Assembly: GCA_910584665.1 (NCBI GenBank)
Contig: CAJUBL010000037.1
Coordinates: 1-31,534, forward strand
From: an uncultured Muribaculaceae bacterium
GTDB lineage: Bacteria; Bacteroidota; Bacteroidia; Bacteroidales; Muribaculaceae
Reading direction: 5' to 3'
Length of the DNA stretch: 31,534 nucleotides
Numbering within the stretch: the first letter of the stretch is position 1; the number at the start of each line of letters is the position of its first letter. Shown in pieces: positions 14,501-22,852 of the stretch. The position numbers were made by a program, and so were the translations under genes. The notes under the pieces are model-generated. The model had not been told where the DNA came from. It saw only the letters and a program-made list of their open reading frames with translations, and did no database searches.

Positions 14501-14791
14501 AGACCCCGTTCCCCAATTCCTGTTAAACCAGTGGTCGCATATGTTGAGATGTTTTTTCTTTGTGAAGATGGAGTGTACTTTACGACAGATGAACAAAGGA
14601 AAAGACGCTCAGGATATGCGGTGCAATGGTAATTTTATGACAGGAACGGGCCGTTATTATAAGCAATTATTAACTGAAAGAATTTAAAATTCGATCCGAC
14701 GCACAGCCACGGCCATTCCTTGGCTGTTTTGCTTTAAATCAGCTCAAAGACTGTCTGCCCCTGATTTAACAGGAATTGGGGAACGGGGTCT
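14501..14791. mobile_element. MITE-like segment with 27-bp perfect inverted ends
   Basis: Bases 14501-14527 (beginning AGACCCCGTTCCCC) are the exact reverse complement of 14765-14791 (ending GGGGAACGGGGTCT). With one single-base gap the match extends outward by ATTC/GAAT. The 237 bp between hold no transposase; the longest frame is a 49-residue plus-strand frame starting at ATG 14483. No clear target-site duplication is seen. The right end lies inside menC and encodes RPRSPIPVK at the MenC C-terminus; the left end is 17 bp from the menE start. A non-autonomous insertion is the best explanation; inverted duplication of the menC end is the alternative. Confidence 0.5.
14704..14730 (+). terminator. 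Weak hairpin with T-run inside the inverted-repeat segment
   Basis: CAGCCA (14704-14709) pairs with TGGCTG (14721-14726), followed by TTTT. It points in the plus direction, opposite to the men genes, so it would end transcripts entering from the menE side. It may be part of the inserted element. Confidence 0.35.
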
Positions 14792-15823
14792 GAATGCCGG
14801 TTCACCCCATACGGCATTGATGTCATAGCAAAGTCTGCCGTTATCAACTCTGAGAGGCGAGGTGATATTGTTGCTGTATAGAGTTCCTGTACCGAGTCCC
14901 TGGGGCATATCTGTTTTCTTTGAGGCTGTCCACTGAGCAATTGCATTAAGGCCTATGTCCGATTCGAGTGCCGATGTCGCCCACCATCCAATCCCGCGCT
15001 CTGTCGCATCTTTTATCCAGCCGTCGCAGGTGCTGAAACCTCCGTGAAGCGACGGTTTAAGTATGACATAACGTGGCATTGTACCGTCGAGAAGGTAACA
15101 GCGCCTGTCGTAGTCCATATTGCCTATCAGTTCCTCGTCGAGTGCGATATCGATTGGAGAATTTCGGGTTATTTCCCTCATGAATTTCCATTGTCGTGTT
15201 CCTATAGGCTGTTCTATCGAATGGATATCGTAGCGGGCGAGACGTTCAAGCTTTCCAAGTGCATCATCTGGTCTCATGCTACAGTTCGCATCAAGTCTGA
15301 GTGTCAGCTGATCGGATGGGAATGAGTCTCTTACATGTCTTATCAGATCCACTTCCCTGTCAAAGTCAATACCTCCGATCTTGATTTTTATACAGGAGTA
15401 TTTTTCCGATATTTTCCGGTCGATTCGTTTCAGCATGGTATCAAAATCACCCATCCATACGAGTCCGTTTATCGGAATGTCAGATAGTCCGAGCTGCCAG
15501 CCCGATTCAAAAATATTATGTGTTCCTCCGTTGATAAGATCCCTCATTGCAGTCTCGAATCCGAACTTTATGGAGGATTCTCTTATGGAGTTTATATCTA
15601 TAGAATTGATATTGCGGCATAAACCGGCCACAATGGATTCATATAACGGCGTGTCATCTGCCCCGAGACCACGAAAAACAGCACATTCCCCCACTCCGCT
15701 CAGTCCTGAGCCGAGATCGGTGACCTTTACAAAATAGGTCTCCTTGACAGTCATGACCTGTCGGGATGTGATGGCCTTGAATTTGAATTTCAGGTCGTGA
15801 CGTGTATAGGATGCCGTAAGCAT
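14744..15823 (-). CDS. menC: o-Succinylbenzoate synthase (MenC)
   Basis: An enolase-superfamily enzyme that dehydrates SHCHC to o-succinylbenzoate. Catalytic residues are all visible in the 359-residue protein: K146-x-K148 in CIKIKIG, metal ligands D178 (LDAN), E204 (SIEQP) and D229 (ALDEE), and K256 in VILKPS. Its start overlaps the menB stop by one base (TAATG). The natural end of the family is near residue 344 (DINAVWGEPAF); the last 15 residues, RPRSPIPVKSGADSL, come from the inverted-repeat segment and look like a foreign tail. The active site is upstream of it, so activity is probably kept. Confidence 0.92.
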   Translation of the reverse strand: MLTASYTRHDLKFKFKAITSRQVMTVKETYFVKVTDLGSGLSGVGECAVFRGLGADDTPLYESIVAGLCRNINSIDINSIRESSIKFGFETAMRDLINGGTHNIFESGWQLGLSDIPINGLVWMGDFDTMLKRIDRKISEKYSCIKIKIGGIDFDREVDLIRHVRDSFPSDQLTLRLDANCSMRPDDALGKLERLARYDIHSIEQPIGTRQWKFMREITRNSPIDIALDEELIGNMDYDRRCYLLDGTMPRYVILKPSLHGGFSTCDGWIKDATERGIGWWATSALESDIGLNAIAQWTASKKTDMPQGLGTGTLYSNNITSPLRVDNGRLCYDINAVWGEPAFRPRSPIPVKSGADSL

Positions 15824-16647
15824 TATCCCGGGAATTTAGGGAACTGGTCAAAATCAGGATCACGTTTTTCCAGAAATGCATTTTTACCCTCCTGAGCCTC
15901 GGCCATGAGATAATACATGAGAGTGGCATCACCGGCAAATTCCATCAGACCGCGCTGTCCGTCAAGTTCGGCGTTGAGACCCCGTTTGATCATACGTACT
16001 GCCATCGGGCTGCGCCGGCATATGGTCTCGCACCACTCTATTGTCTCATCTTCGAGACGGTCAAATGGTACGACAGCATTGATCATACCCATATCGAGAG
16101 CCTCACTGGCGGTGTACTGACGGCACAGGAACCATATTTCGCGGGCCTTTTTCTGCCCTACGCAACGTGCGAGATAGCTTGATCCGAAACCGGCATCGAA
16201 GCTGCCCACTTTGGGTCCCGTCTGTCCGAATCTGGCGTTCTCCGAGGCGATTGTCAGGTCACATACTACCTGCAGTACATTGCCGCCACCTATCGAATAT
16301 CCGTTTACCATAGCGATAACAGGCTTGGGAATGGATCGTATTGCTTTATGCAGGTCAAGAACATTAAGTCGCGGCATACCGCCTTCATCGATGTATCCGC
16401 CTATACCCTTGACCCTCTGGTCGCCGCCTGAGCAGAATGCCTTGTCTCCGGCACCGGTCAGGATCACGACTCTTATATCGGACGTTTCACGGCAGTAACT
16501 GATAGCGTCGAGCATTTCACGGTTTGTGAGAGGCCTGAACGCATTGTACACTTCGGGACGGTTGATTGTTATTTTTGCTATTCCCTTGTATTGCTGAAAA
16601 AGTATGTCGGTATATTCTTTGATTGTTTTCCAGTCGCGCTGACTCAT
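15823..16647 (-). CDS. menB: 1,4-Dihydroxy-2-naphthoyl-CoA synthase (MenB)
   Basis: A crotonase-fold enzyme closing the second ring of menaquinone by converting o-succinylbenzoyl-CoA to DHNA-CoA. The 274 residues include the oxyanion-hole segments FCSGGDQ (71-77) and NGYSIGGGN (115-123), and the MenB-specific GSFDAGFGSSYLAR around residue 150. The C-terminal LEKRDPDFDQFPKFPG is also typical. Length is normal. It starts two bases after the menD stop and its own stop overlaps the menC start, so the genes are translationally linked. Confidence 0.97.
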   Translation of the reverse strand: MSQRDWKTIKEYTDILFQQYKGIAKITINRPEVYNAFRPLTNREMLDAISYCRETSDIRVVILTGAGDKAFCSGGDQRVKGIGGYIDEGGMPRLNVLDLHKAIRSIPKPVIAMVNGYSIGGGNVLQVVCDLTIASENARFGQTGPKVGSFDAGFGSSYLARCVGQKKAREIWFLCRQYTASEALDMGMINAVVPFDRLEDETIEWCETICRRSPMAVRMIKRGLNAELDGQRGLMEFAGDATLMYYLMAEAQEGKNAFLEKRDPDFDQFPKFPG

Positions 16648-16649
16648 AG

Positions 16650-18335
16650 TTATATTATATTTCGGTTAATGAATTGTTTCATGATTTCCGCACTGTCGGT
16701 TGACGAAGTTCTGACCAGGAGTAACGACGGACGGGTATCGTCATCGAGCATATGTTTCAGTGACATGTCGAGTTCTGTCATATCGGAGGCTTCATATGTT
16801 TTGAAACCCAGGCAGCCGGCGACAGACTTTATGTTAAAATCGCGTTGTACAACAAGATATCGGTCGACCTGATCATAGTCACATGTCCCTTTGATATAAT
16901 TGAATATGCCTCCGCCACCGTTTGCAATGACAACCATTTTGAAATTTGCAGGAATACTTTCGATTGATAATCCTGACATATCGTAGGCCGCGCTCATGTC
17001 ACCGGTGATCAGCATTGTGCCGCCACCGTTATAACACATCGAGGCACCTATTGCAGTCGACGTGCTGCCCTCGATGCCGCTCACACCACGGTTGCAGTCA
17101 TGGCGGTGATGGACATAAGGCAACAGCTGGGCGTATCTCACAGACATGCCGTTCGACAGTTGTATATTGAACTTCCCTGGAGTGAGAGATAATATCCGTG
17201 TTATTGCAGTCATGTCACTCCAGGGCGCTTTTTCGATATATTTTTTTGCATAGCCGACAGCCTTTGATGCCGCTTTCAGCCATTGCAAGGTATAGTCGCT
17301 GTGCTCATTGGTGCGGCGCATAGCAGAGACTATCTGCGGGTAAAAGCTTTCGGGAGCAGTATCGACAGTCAGAGACAGTGAGCCGTATGTGTCCTGTGAT
17401 ATATCGTCACAGCCTATATGCCAGTGCTCCGTATGGCGGTTCCTAAGATATTTCTTGAGATGGGCCGATAAAATCGCTCCTCCGTGTGATATTACTATAT
17501 CCGGCATCAGATTCTGAGCTTCGTCACAGGTTATACCGGATAAAACGGTATCGATAGTGCTGATGATCCCATATCCATGAAGATTGGAAATGGAATCGGC
17601 CATAACTATAAAGTTACCGAATGAACACAGACGGTTAAGAGACCTATTGAGACGCCGGTCCGGATGATAACAGCCTGCAACAATCATTACACGTGTTGCC
17701 GGAGTCAGTCGGTCGGCAAGTCCCGTTATATCTTTTTGGCATAGAGACATCGCCCGGCCTATTTTTTTTATAAGACGCGGTCTGTCGTCTGACGGCAGGA
17801 TATTCCTGTCAATACCGCTGACTGACGGATCTGGGATCTCGATATTCAGATGAACCGGTCCGCCGGGATATCCGATGGCTGAGTTTATGGCGTCATTTAT
17901 AACGACATCCCGGTAGAATGCTGTGTCCCGTGAGTCTATATTGAACCGATGTCCCACAAACTCTCCGTAGGCTGTCGTCTGGACAATCGTCTGCCCGTCA
18001 TTTCTGTTGATCCATTCATGGGCGCGATCGGCCGAAATTGCGATCAACGGGATATGACGGTACGACGCTTCGGCAAGTGCCGGTGCATAGTTCAGCATTG
18101 CCGAACCGGATGTGCACACTAAAGCCACACAATCACCGCTTACCGACGCCATACCGAGGGCCATAAACGCTGCCGACCGTTCATCTATTACAACGGTGAT
18201 CTGTATTGAGCCGGCCGAGTCTATCGCTTCGATCAAAAGGGCATTGCGAGAACCGGGTGATACCACGGCCCGCTTCACTCCATGAGCCGTGAGCAATGCC
18301 GCCACGGCGTGGCAACATTCTCTTTCGGCATTCAT
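16650..18335 (-). CDS. menD: SEPHCHC synthase (MenD)
   Basis: A thiamine-diphosphate enzyme joining isochorismate with 2-oxoglutarate, the first committed step of the pathway. The 561 residues show the N-terminal VVSPGSRNALL, the activating glutamate E52 in VIDERSAAF, VCTSGSAMLNYAPALAEA, SADRAHEW, and the C-terminal ThDP/Mg site GDMSAAYD...ANGGGGIFN. Length is typical. Its ATG overlaps the purA stop (ATGA), so it is read from the fur-purA transcript. The isochorismate synthase gene (menF/entC), often just upstream of menD, is absent from this cluster. Confidence 0.96.
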   Translation of the reverse strand: MNAERECCHAVAALLTAHGVKRAVVSPGSRNALLIEAIDSAGSIQITVVIDERSAAFMALGMASVSGDCVALVCTSGSAMLNYAPALAEASYRHIPLIAISADRAHEWINRNDGQTIVQTTAYGEFVGHRFNIDSRDTAFYRDVVINDAINSAIGYPGGPVHLNIEIPDPSVSGIDRNILPSDDRPRLIKKIGRAMSLCQKDITGLADRLTPATRVMIVAGCYHPDRRLNRSLNRLCSFGNFIVMADSISNLHGYGIISTIDTVLSGITCDEAQNLMPDIVISHGGAILSAHLKKYLRNRHTEHWHIGCDDISQDTYGSLSLTVDTAPESFYPQIVSAMRRTNEHSDYTLQWLKAASKAVGYAKKYIEKAPWSDMTAITRILSLTPGKFNIQLSNGMSVRYAQLLPYVHHRHDCNRGVSGIEGSTSTAIGASMCYNGGGTMLITGDMSAAYDMSGLSIESIPANFKMVVIANGGGGIFNYIKGTCDYDQVDRYLVVQRDFNIKSVAGCLGFKTYEASDMTELDMSLKHMLDDDTRPSLLLVRTSSTDSAEIMKQFINRNII

Positions 18336-19612
18336 GATCTGAATGAAGTACGTACGATTGTCTGCTCTCTGTCCGGACCTACTGAGAGAATAGTGATCGG
18401 TGTCTCAAGTTCTTTCTCGAGGAAATTGATATAGTTCATGAAGGCCTCCGGAAGCTGATTTTCGGCATTGAACTTTGTCATGTCGGTTTTCCAGCCGGGA
18501 AGTGTTTCATATATAGGCTTGATATCGTCTGTGTTCACATCAAACGGGAAACGGTCTGTTCTCTTTCCATCAATCTCATAAGCAACACAGGCCTTGATCT
18601 CATCAAAACTGTCAAGGACATCGCTCTTCATCATTATAAGCTGGGTCACACCATTGATCATAATGGCATACCTGAGCGCGACAAGATCAATCCATCCGCA
18701 ACGGCGTTCACGTCCTGTTACCGCACCGTACTCGTGGCCGAGGTCGCGTATCGTCCTGCCGGTCTCATCAAAAAGTTCGGTCGGGAACGGACCGCTGCCT
18801 ACACGTGTGCAGTAGGCCTTGAATATGCCGTATACTTCTCCGATCCTGTTTGGTGCGACGCCAAGACCGGAACAGGCACCTGAACAGATCGTATTGCTTG
18901 AAGTCACAAATGGATATGAACCGAAATCCACATCAAGCAGTGTGCCCTGCGCACCCTCACATAGCACACGCTTGTTATGACGTAGTGCATTGTTGATCTC
19001 ATATTCACTGTCAATGATGTCGAATGATTTCATGTACTCGATACCCTGAAGCCATTTTGTTTCAAGTTCAGAAAATTCAGGGTTTTCACCCATGGCTGCA
19101 AGCATGGCTGCATGACGGTCACGCGCTACAGTATATTTTTCTTCGAAATTATGGAAGACATCGCCAAGCCTCAGTCCGTTACGTGAAACCTTGTCGGTAT
19201 ATGTGGGGCCGATCCCCTTGCCGGTAGTGCCGATCTTTCCGGAACCTTTGGCTTTTTCATTTGCTGCGTCAAGAAGTCGATGTGTGGGAAGTATCAGATG
19301 CACTTTCTTCGAGAGTTTAAGAATCTGCTTCAATGGAATGCCGCTGGCTTCAAGAGCCTCGGCTTCTTCTTTGAACAGTATGGGATCGAGGACAACGCCA
19401 TTCCCTATGATATTGGTCTGTCCTTTCTGGAAAATACCTGAAGGGATAGAGCGCAGAACATATTTCTTACCGTCAAACTCCAGTGTGTGACCGGCATTGG
19501 GGCCTCCCTGGAAGCGTGCTACGATGTCATAGGCGGGTGTGAGGACATCAACGACTTTGCCTTTACCCTCATCGCCCCATTGTAATCCTAACAGAACATC
19601 AACCTTTGTCAT
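18332..19612 (-). CDS. purA: Adenylosuccinate synthetase
   Basis: This enzyme makes adenylosuccinate from IMP, aspartate and GTP in AMP synthesis. The 426 residues start MTKVDVLLGLQWGDEGKGK, with the GTP-binding QWGDEGKGK at 11-19. GGPNAGHTL, GTTGKGIGPTYTDK, CEGAQGTLLDVDFGSYPFVTSS (shortened here to key residues), TGRERRCGWIDLVALRYA and the C-terminal SVGPDREQTI follow. An in-frame start 120 bases upstream would overlap the fur gene and adds no family sequence. The gene lies 16 bp after fur and overlaps menD by four bases, so no separate menD promoter is apparent. Confidence 0.97.
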   Translation of the reverse strand: MTKVDVLLGLQWGDEGKGKVVDVLTPAYDIVARFQGGPNAGHTLEFDGKKYVLRSIPSGIFQKGQTNIIGNGVVLDPILFKEEAEALEASGIPLKQILKLSKKVHLILPTHRLLDAANEKAKGSGKIGTTGKGIGPTYTDKVSRNGLRLGDVFHNFEEKYTVARDRHAAMLAAMGENPEFSELETKWLQGIEYMKSFDIIDSEYEINNALRHNKRVLCEGAQGTLLDVDFGSYPFVTSSNTICSGACSGLGVAPNRIGEVYGIFKAYCTRVGSGPFPTELFDETGRTIRDLGHEYGAVTGRERRCGWIDLVALRYAIMINGVTQLIMMKSDVLDSFDEIKACVAYEIDGKRTDRFPFDVNTDDIKPIYETLPGWKTDMTKFNAENQLPEAFMNYINFLEKELETPITILSVGPDREQTIVRTSFRS

Positions 19613-19628
19613 GATAATGAATGTATTA

Positions 19629-20135
19629 TTAATGATTATTATTCCTGAATTGTGCTGTTTTTTGCTCTCCGGTCTCACGCCTGATGCGTCGCGAGCATCG
19701 CGCACATGTGCCGTATACCGACATTGATACATACTCCGGGGAGAATGATCCGAATTTCATGTTGCCAAGTTCCTTGGTGACAGTTGAACTGCGCAGGTCG
19801 GTAATTTTGCCGCATACATTGCATATCAGATGCAGCTGGTTGCCTGAGGGCAGCCTGAGAGTGCACTCATACAGGTATTGTCCGTCGGCAAACTGCTGAC
19901 GTCTTACGAGATTGGCTTTCATAAGCAACGCTATTGTGTTATATATTGTAGCCCTGCTCACGCGGTCTCCGTTAGAACTGATAGCATATGAAAGCGTCTC
20001 AAGGTCAAAATGACCCGGGCATTGTGATAATGCCTGTATCACGACCTTACGTTCGTAGGTCTCTCTGAGTCTGTGTGCCCTGAGATACGAATTGAAAGCC
20101 GTCATAAGACTGTTTGTGTTTCTGCTGTCGCTCAT
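19629..20135 (-). CDS. Fur-family metalloregulator
   Basis: A 168-residue regulator with the Fur layout: winged helix with RKVVIQALSQCPGHFDLETL and RVSRATIYNTIALLMKANLV, then a dimer domain with two zinc CxxC pairs (C105-x2-C108 and C144-x2-C147). The usual HHDH run before the first pair is reduced to LHLIC, leaving only H102, so the sensing site is atypical; it could be Fur, Zur or PerR-like. I start it at ATG 20135, because the longer start (TTG 20168) lies in the -7 box. It heads a fur-purA-menDBCE unit. An inverted repeat overlaps its promoter, consistent with autoregulation. Confidence 0.92.
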   Translation of the reverse strand: MSDSRNTNSLMTAFNSYLRAHRLRETYERKVVIQALSQCPGHFDLETLSYAISSNGDRVSRATIYNTIALLMKANLVRRQQFADGQYLYECTLRLPSGNQLHLICNVCGKITDLRSSTVTKELGNMKFGSFSPEYVSMSVYGTCARCSRRIRRETGEQKTAQFRNNNH

Positions 20136-20154
20136 TGCCTGTTTCTCGAGTTGT

Positions 20155-20170
20155 CTTTGCGAGTACAAAG
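20155..20170. promoter_or_regulatory. Inverted repeat over the fur start site
   Basis: CTTTG (20155-20159), spacer CGAGTA, CAAAG (20166-20170). The right arm is part of the -7 box and the left arm covers the expected transcription start, so a bound repressor would block initiation. It could be the site of the Fur-family protein itself. Confidence 0.4.
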
Positions 20171-20197
20171 ATAGCTTTATTCGTCGGTTCTGCCAAA
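20166..20197 (-). promoter_or_regulatory. Promoter of the fur-purA-menDBCE unit
   Basis: On the minus strand TTTG (20197-20194), exactly 20 bases, then TATCTTTG (20173-20166). This fully matches the Bacteroidetes promoter and is the only convincing one seen for the six-gene unit. Confidence 0.75.
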
Positions 20198-20245
20198 TTT
20201 TTCGGAGTTAACAGGAATGCCTGATGGCCTTCATTCGGATGTGGT

Positions 20246-21013
20246 TCATTTGTTATCTGGTTTAGAGGAGTTCTGCATGATGTTATGGCTGTTCATCTGG
20301 TTTATCACAGCCGTGCGGTTTGTCATTATAAGCGAAGTGATATAGACTGTGAAGATCGGAAACATCATCATGCCTAACGCAGCCAGCAATGCCGACAGGA
20401 TACGTCCTACAGGAGTGACGGCATTGATATCACATCCTACTGTCGTGACATCCATGACGGCCCACCATAAAGCATCGGTATAATCTCTGACAGATGTATT
20501 CACCGGATGTTCGAACATGAAAAAAACGAGACTTGCAAAGTATATTGTGGCCAATAGAGTCATAAGGTAGGTCACAAACAGCCCGGTAGCCCTGTTGTAG
20601 GCAAACCACCCGACTATTATGGCCATTGCATATCCGCCTCTTACGAGTGGTATGAACTGTATAAGAAACATTATATTGTCGGAGAATGTCCATCCGAAGT
20701 GATGTATTATCTGGAGATACGGAACCGATACAAGAAGAAATATGAAATGTGTGGCGAGGTAATGCCATTTTTTGCGGGCGAGCAGCAATTCAATAAAAAA
20801 ATCGGATAAGAACACTATGCAGATCCATAGTTGCGTTTTCATAAAATGTGGCTGACCATAGAAGTATTTTCCTTTGAATGTGTCGATAGATATGCTTATT
20901 ATCAGGAATATGGATAATGTCAGCATCAATATGTGCAGCATGAAATACAGTATGTCGACCGATTCCTGCCGGCCATTGACAAGTCGTAGTTTTATGTTTG
21001 CCGGAATTTTCAT
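20246..21013 (-). CDS. Voltage-gated-channel-like K+ channel with unusual filter
   Basis: A 255-residue inner-membrane protein with about six hydrophobic segments; the last two flank a pore loop (ALWWAVMDVTTVGCDINAVTPVGR). The filter reads T190-T-V-G-C-D195, where canonical K+ channels have TVGYG or TVGFG. S4 is only weakly charged (FIPLVRGGYAM), so strong voltage sensing is unlikely. There is no C-terminal RCK domain; the tail after the last helix is about 30 polar residues. It should form a tetrameric cation channel, but selectivity is uncertain. It is separated from fur by about 110 bp on the same strand. No TAnnTTTG promoter is evident. Confidence 0.82.
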   Translation of the reverse strand: MKIPANIKLRLVNGRQESVDILYFMLHILMLTLSIFLIISISIDTFKGKYFYGQPHFMKTQLWICIVFLSDFFIELLLARKKWHYLATHFIFLLVSVPYLQIIHHFGWTFSDNIMFLIQFIPLVRGGYAMAIIVGWFAYNRATGLFVTYLMTLLATIYFASLVFFMFEHPVNTSVRDYTDALWWAVMDVTTVGCDINAVTPVGRILSALLAALGMMMFPIFTVYITSLIMTNRTAVINQMNSHNIMQNSSKPDNK

Positions 21014-21167
21014 TGTTATGATGAATTAAACTGTACTTATAACTGATTAACAATGATTGTTGTATTTGGTTTAGAATATTCCCGGAACATATCATGATGT
21101 TTTTTTGTTATAATATGAGAGATATAGGATATATAACAATATAAATAAAAACTAATATCAATATACT

Positions 21168-21479
21168 ATGAAACAGGATATAAGTTACGAACAGGCCATA
21201 AAGACCACAGGTACTGTGCTGATAGAGTTTTATGCATCATGGTGTCCTCATTGCCAGCGTATGATACCGGTTGTAAAACAGGTTGAGGAATTGCTTGGAG
21301 AGCAGGCTCCCGTCTATAAATATGATATAGACCGGCATGAAGCAGAATCTGATCAGGCCGGGGTTGAGATTGTGCCTACATTTATTATTTTTAATAATAC
21401 ACGTGAGATGTGGCGTCATGCAGGTGAGATTACTGCGGATGAATTGCTTAAGGCTGTTTATTCCTCAATGCAGGCATAA
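21168..21479 (+). CDS. Thioredoxin-family protein
   Basis: A 103-residue cytosolic thioredoxin-fold protein without signal peptide. The active site is WCPHC (C26, C29) rather than WCGPC; a CPHC pair is typical of the more oxidising DsbA, so its redox potential may be higher than that of standard thioredoxin. The cis-proline is P70 in IVPTFIIF. Length is normal for thioredoxin. It is a single gene converging on the MATE gene, with only five bases between the stops. The upstream region is very AT-rich and no clean promoter could be picked. Confidence 0.92.
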   Translation: MKQDISYEQAIKTTGTVLIEFYASWCPHCQRMIPVVKQVEELLGEQAPVYKYDIDRHEAESDQAGVEIVPTFIIFNNTREMWRHAGEITADELLKAVYSSMQA

Positions 21480-21484
21480 CGAGT

Positions 21485-22852
21485 TTATTCTTTCTGCAAA
21501 AGATTTTTTCTCAGAACCTTTTTCATTATGATAAAATAAGCTGCGAGCATGATGGTTCCTGTCAGTGCCCATGTTATCGGATATATCATCAGTAACTGGG
21601 AAAATGTATCCCATAAATGTGATGAGCACCATACTATACGTAGTATGCATGTACCTAAAATGGTGACAATCATCGGTAATACAGAGTAACCCACAGCTCT
21701 TAAAGCGCCTCCGGGTATTTCATAGGAACAAGCCATGAACTGGAATAACAGCACGCCGCATATGCGCATGGCGGCATGTCCGGCGACTGCGGGATCATCG
21801 GTAAAGACACTTATCGCATATGGACTGATCCCATATATCAGTATGTTAAGTATTCCGCAGCTTACCAGGCTGAGTATCATGCATCGCTTGAATATGCTTC
21901 GGCACATGTCATATTGTCCTGCCCCGAAATTCTGTCCTACAAACGCTATGCAGGCCTGAGTGAAGGCTACAATGACGAAATAGCAGTAAAACTCGTAGGT
22001 CAGAGCTACGGCCGAGCCTGACACTGTCTCCGGTCCGAAGGAATTTATACCCGACTGGATAAATACATTTGAGAGTGCGAAAACCATGCCCTGCACTCCT
22101 GCCGGGAGACCTATCTGGATTATTTTTTTCAGTTCGGTGGAATAAAATCGTATGTTTTTCAGATGTAGCTTTATATCGCCGGTTTCCTTTAACAGAAGAT
22201 AAATGATGCCGGCCGCACTGACGTAGTTTGATATAGATGTCGCTATGGCTACACCTTCAACCTGCATTCCCATTCCGATAACAAAAACAAGATTCAGTGT
22301 GACATTTACGAGTCCACCTCCCACAAGGCAGTAGAAAGGTCGTTTTGTGTCACCTATACTTCGCAGTATTGCAGACCCGAAATTGAAAATCATCATTCCC
22401 GGAAATCCTGTTGAAAAAATCATAAGGTATTCAGTGGCCTTGTCAATGACTTCGGACGGGGTCTCAAGCAACGTGAGGATATGACGGGCTACCGATAGTC
22501 CGATTGCAGTCATGCCTATGCCACATACAATTGCAAGGCAGATTGATGTCGAGACGGCTTTGCGTATTCCATCTCCGTTGCGTTGCCCTATGAAGTTTGC
22601 AATTATGACATTGGCTCCCAGGGATAATCCCATGAACAGGTTGACAATCAGGCTTATTACCGGCCCGTTGGATCCGACTGCCGCCAAAGCACCGTGACCC
22701 ACAAACTTGCCTACGACAGCAATGTCCACAGCGTTAAAAGACTGCTGGACTATACCGCATGCGAGAATCGGTATTACAAACATTATGAGTTTGCGCGTCA
22801 GCCCTTCCCGTTCAAGCATGTTTATGCTCGACTTGTGTGTATTGTTGCTCAT
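21485..22852 (-). CDS. MATE-family efflux transporter
   Basis: A 455-residue inner-membrane antiporter with about 12 helices in two related halves, each a MatE domain. The first begins IPILACGIVQQSFNAVDIAVVGKFVG and contains LSLGANVIIANFIGQRN; the second begins GLPAGVQGMVFALSNVFIQSG and contains VAFTQACIAFVGQNFGAGQ. It should export organic cations or drugs using a Na+ or H+ gradient; the substrate is unknown. Its ATG overlaps the stop of the upstream exonuclease gene (ATGA), so it is transcribed from the exonuclease promoters. Confidence 0.95.
   Translation of the reverse strand: MSNNTHKSSINMLEREGLTRKLIMFVIPILACGIVQQSFNAVDIAVVGKFVGHGALAAVGSNGPVISLIVNLFMGLSLGANVIIANFIGQRNGDGIRKAVSTSICLAIVCGIGMTAIGLSVARHILTLLETPSEVIDKATEYLMIFSTGFPGMMIFNFGSAILRSIGDTKRPFYCLVGGGLVNVTLNLVFVIGMGMQVEGVAIATSISNYVSAAGIIYLLLKETGDIKLHLKNIRFYSTELKKIIQIGLPAGVQGMVFALSNVFIQSGINSFGPETVSGSAVALTYEFYCYFVIVAFTQACIAFVGQNFGAGQYDMCRSIFKRCMILSLVSCGILNILIYGISPYAISVFTDDPAVAGHAAMRICGVLLFQFMACSYEIPGGALRAVGYSVLPMIVTILGTCILRIVWCSSHLWDTFSQLLMIYPITWALTGTIMLAAYFIIMKKVLRKNLLQKE

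Noticed and set aside
14426..14632. A 68-residue plus-strand frame across the menE start and the inverted repeat
   Set aside because: Its first part is antisense to menE and the rest is read from the repeat arm and spacer. The shorter version from 14483 is possible but has no recognisable features.
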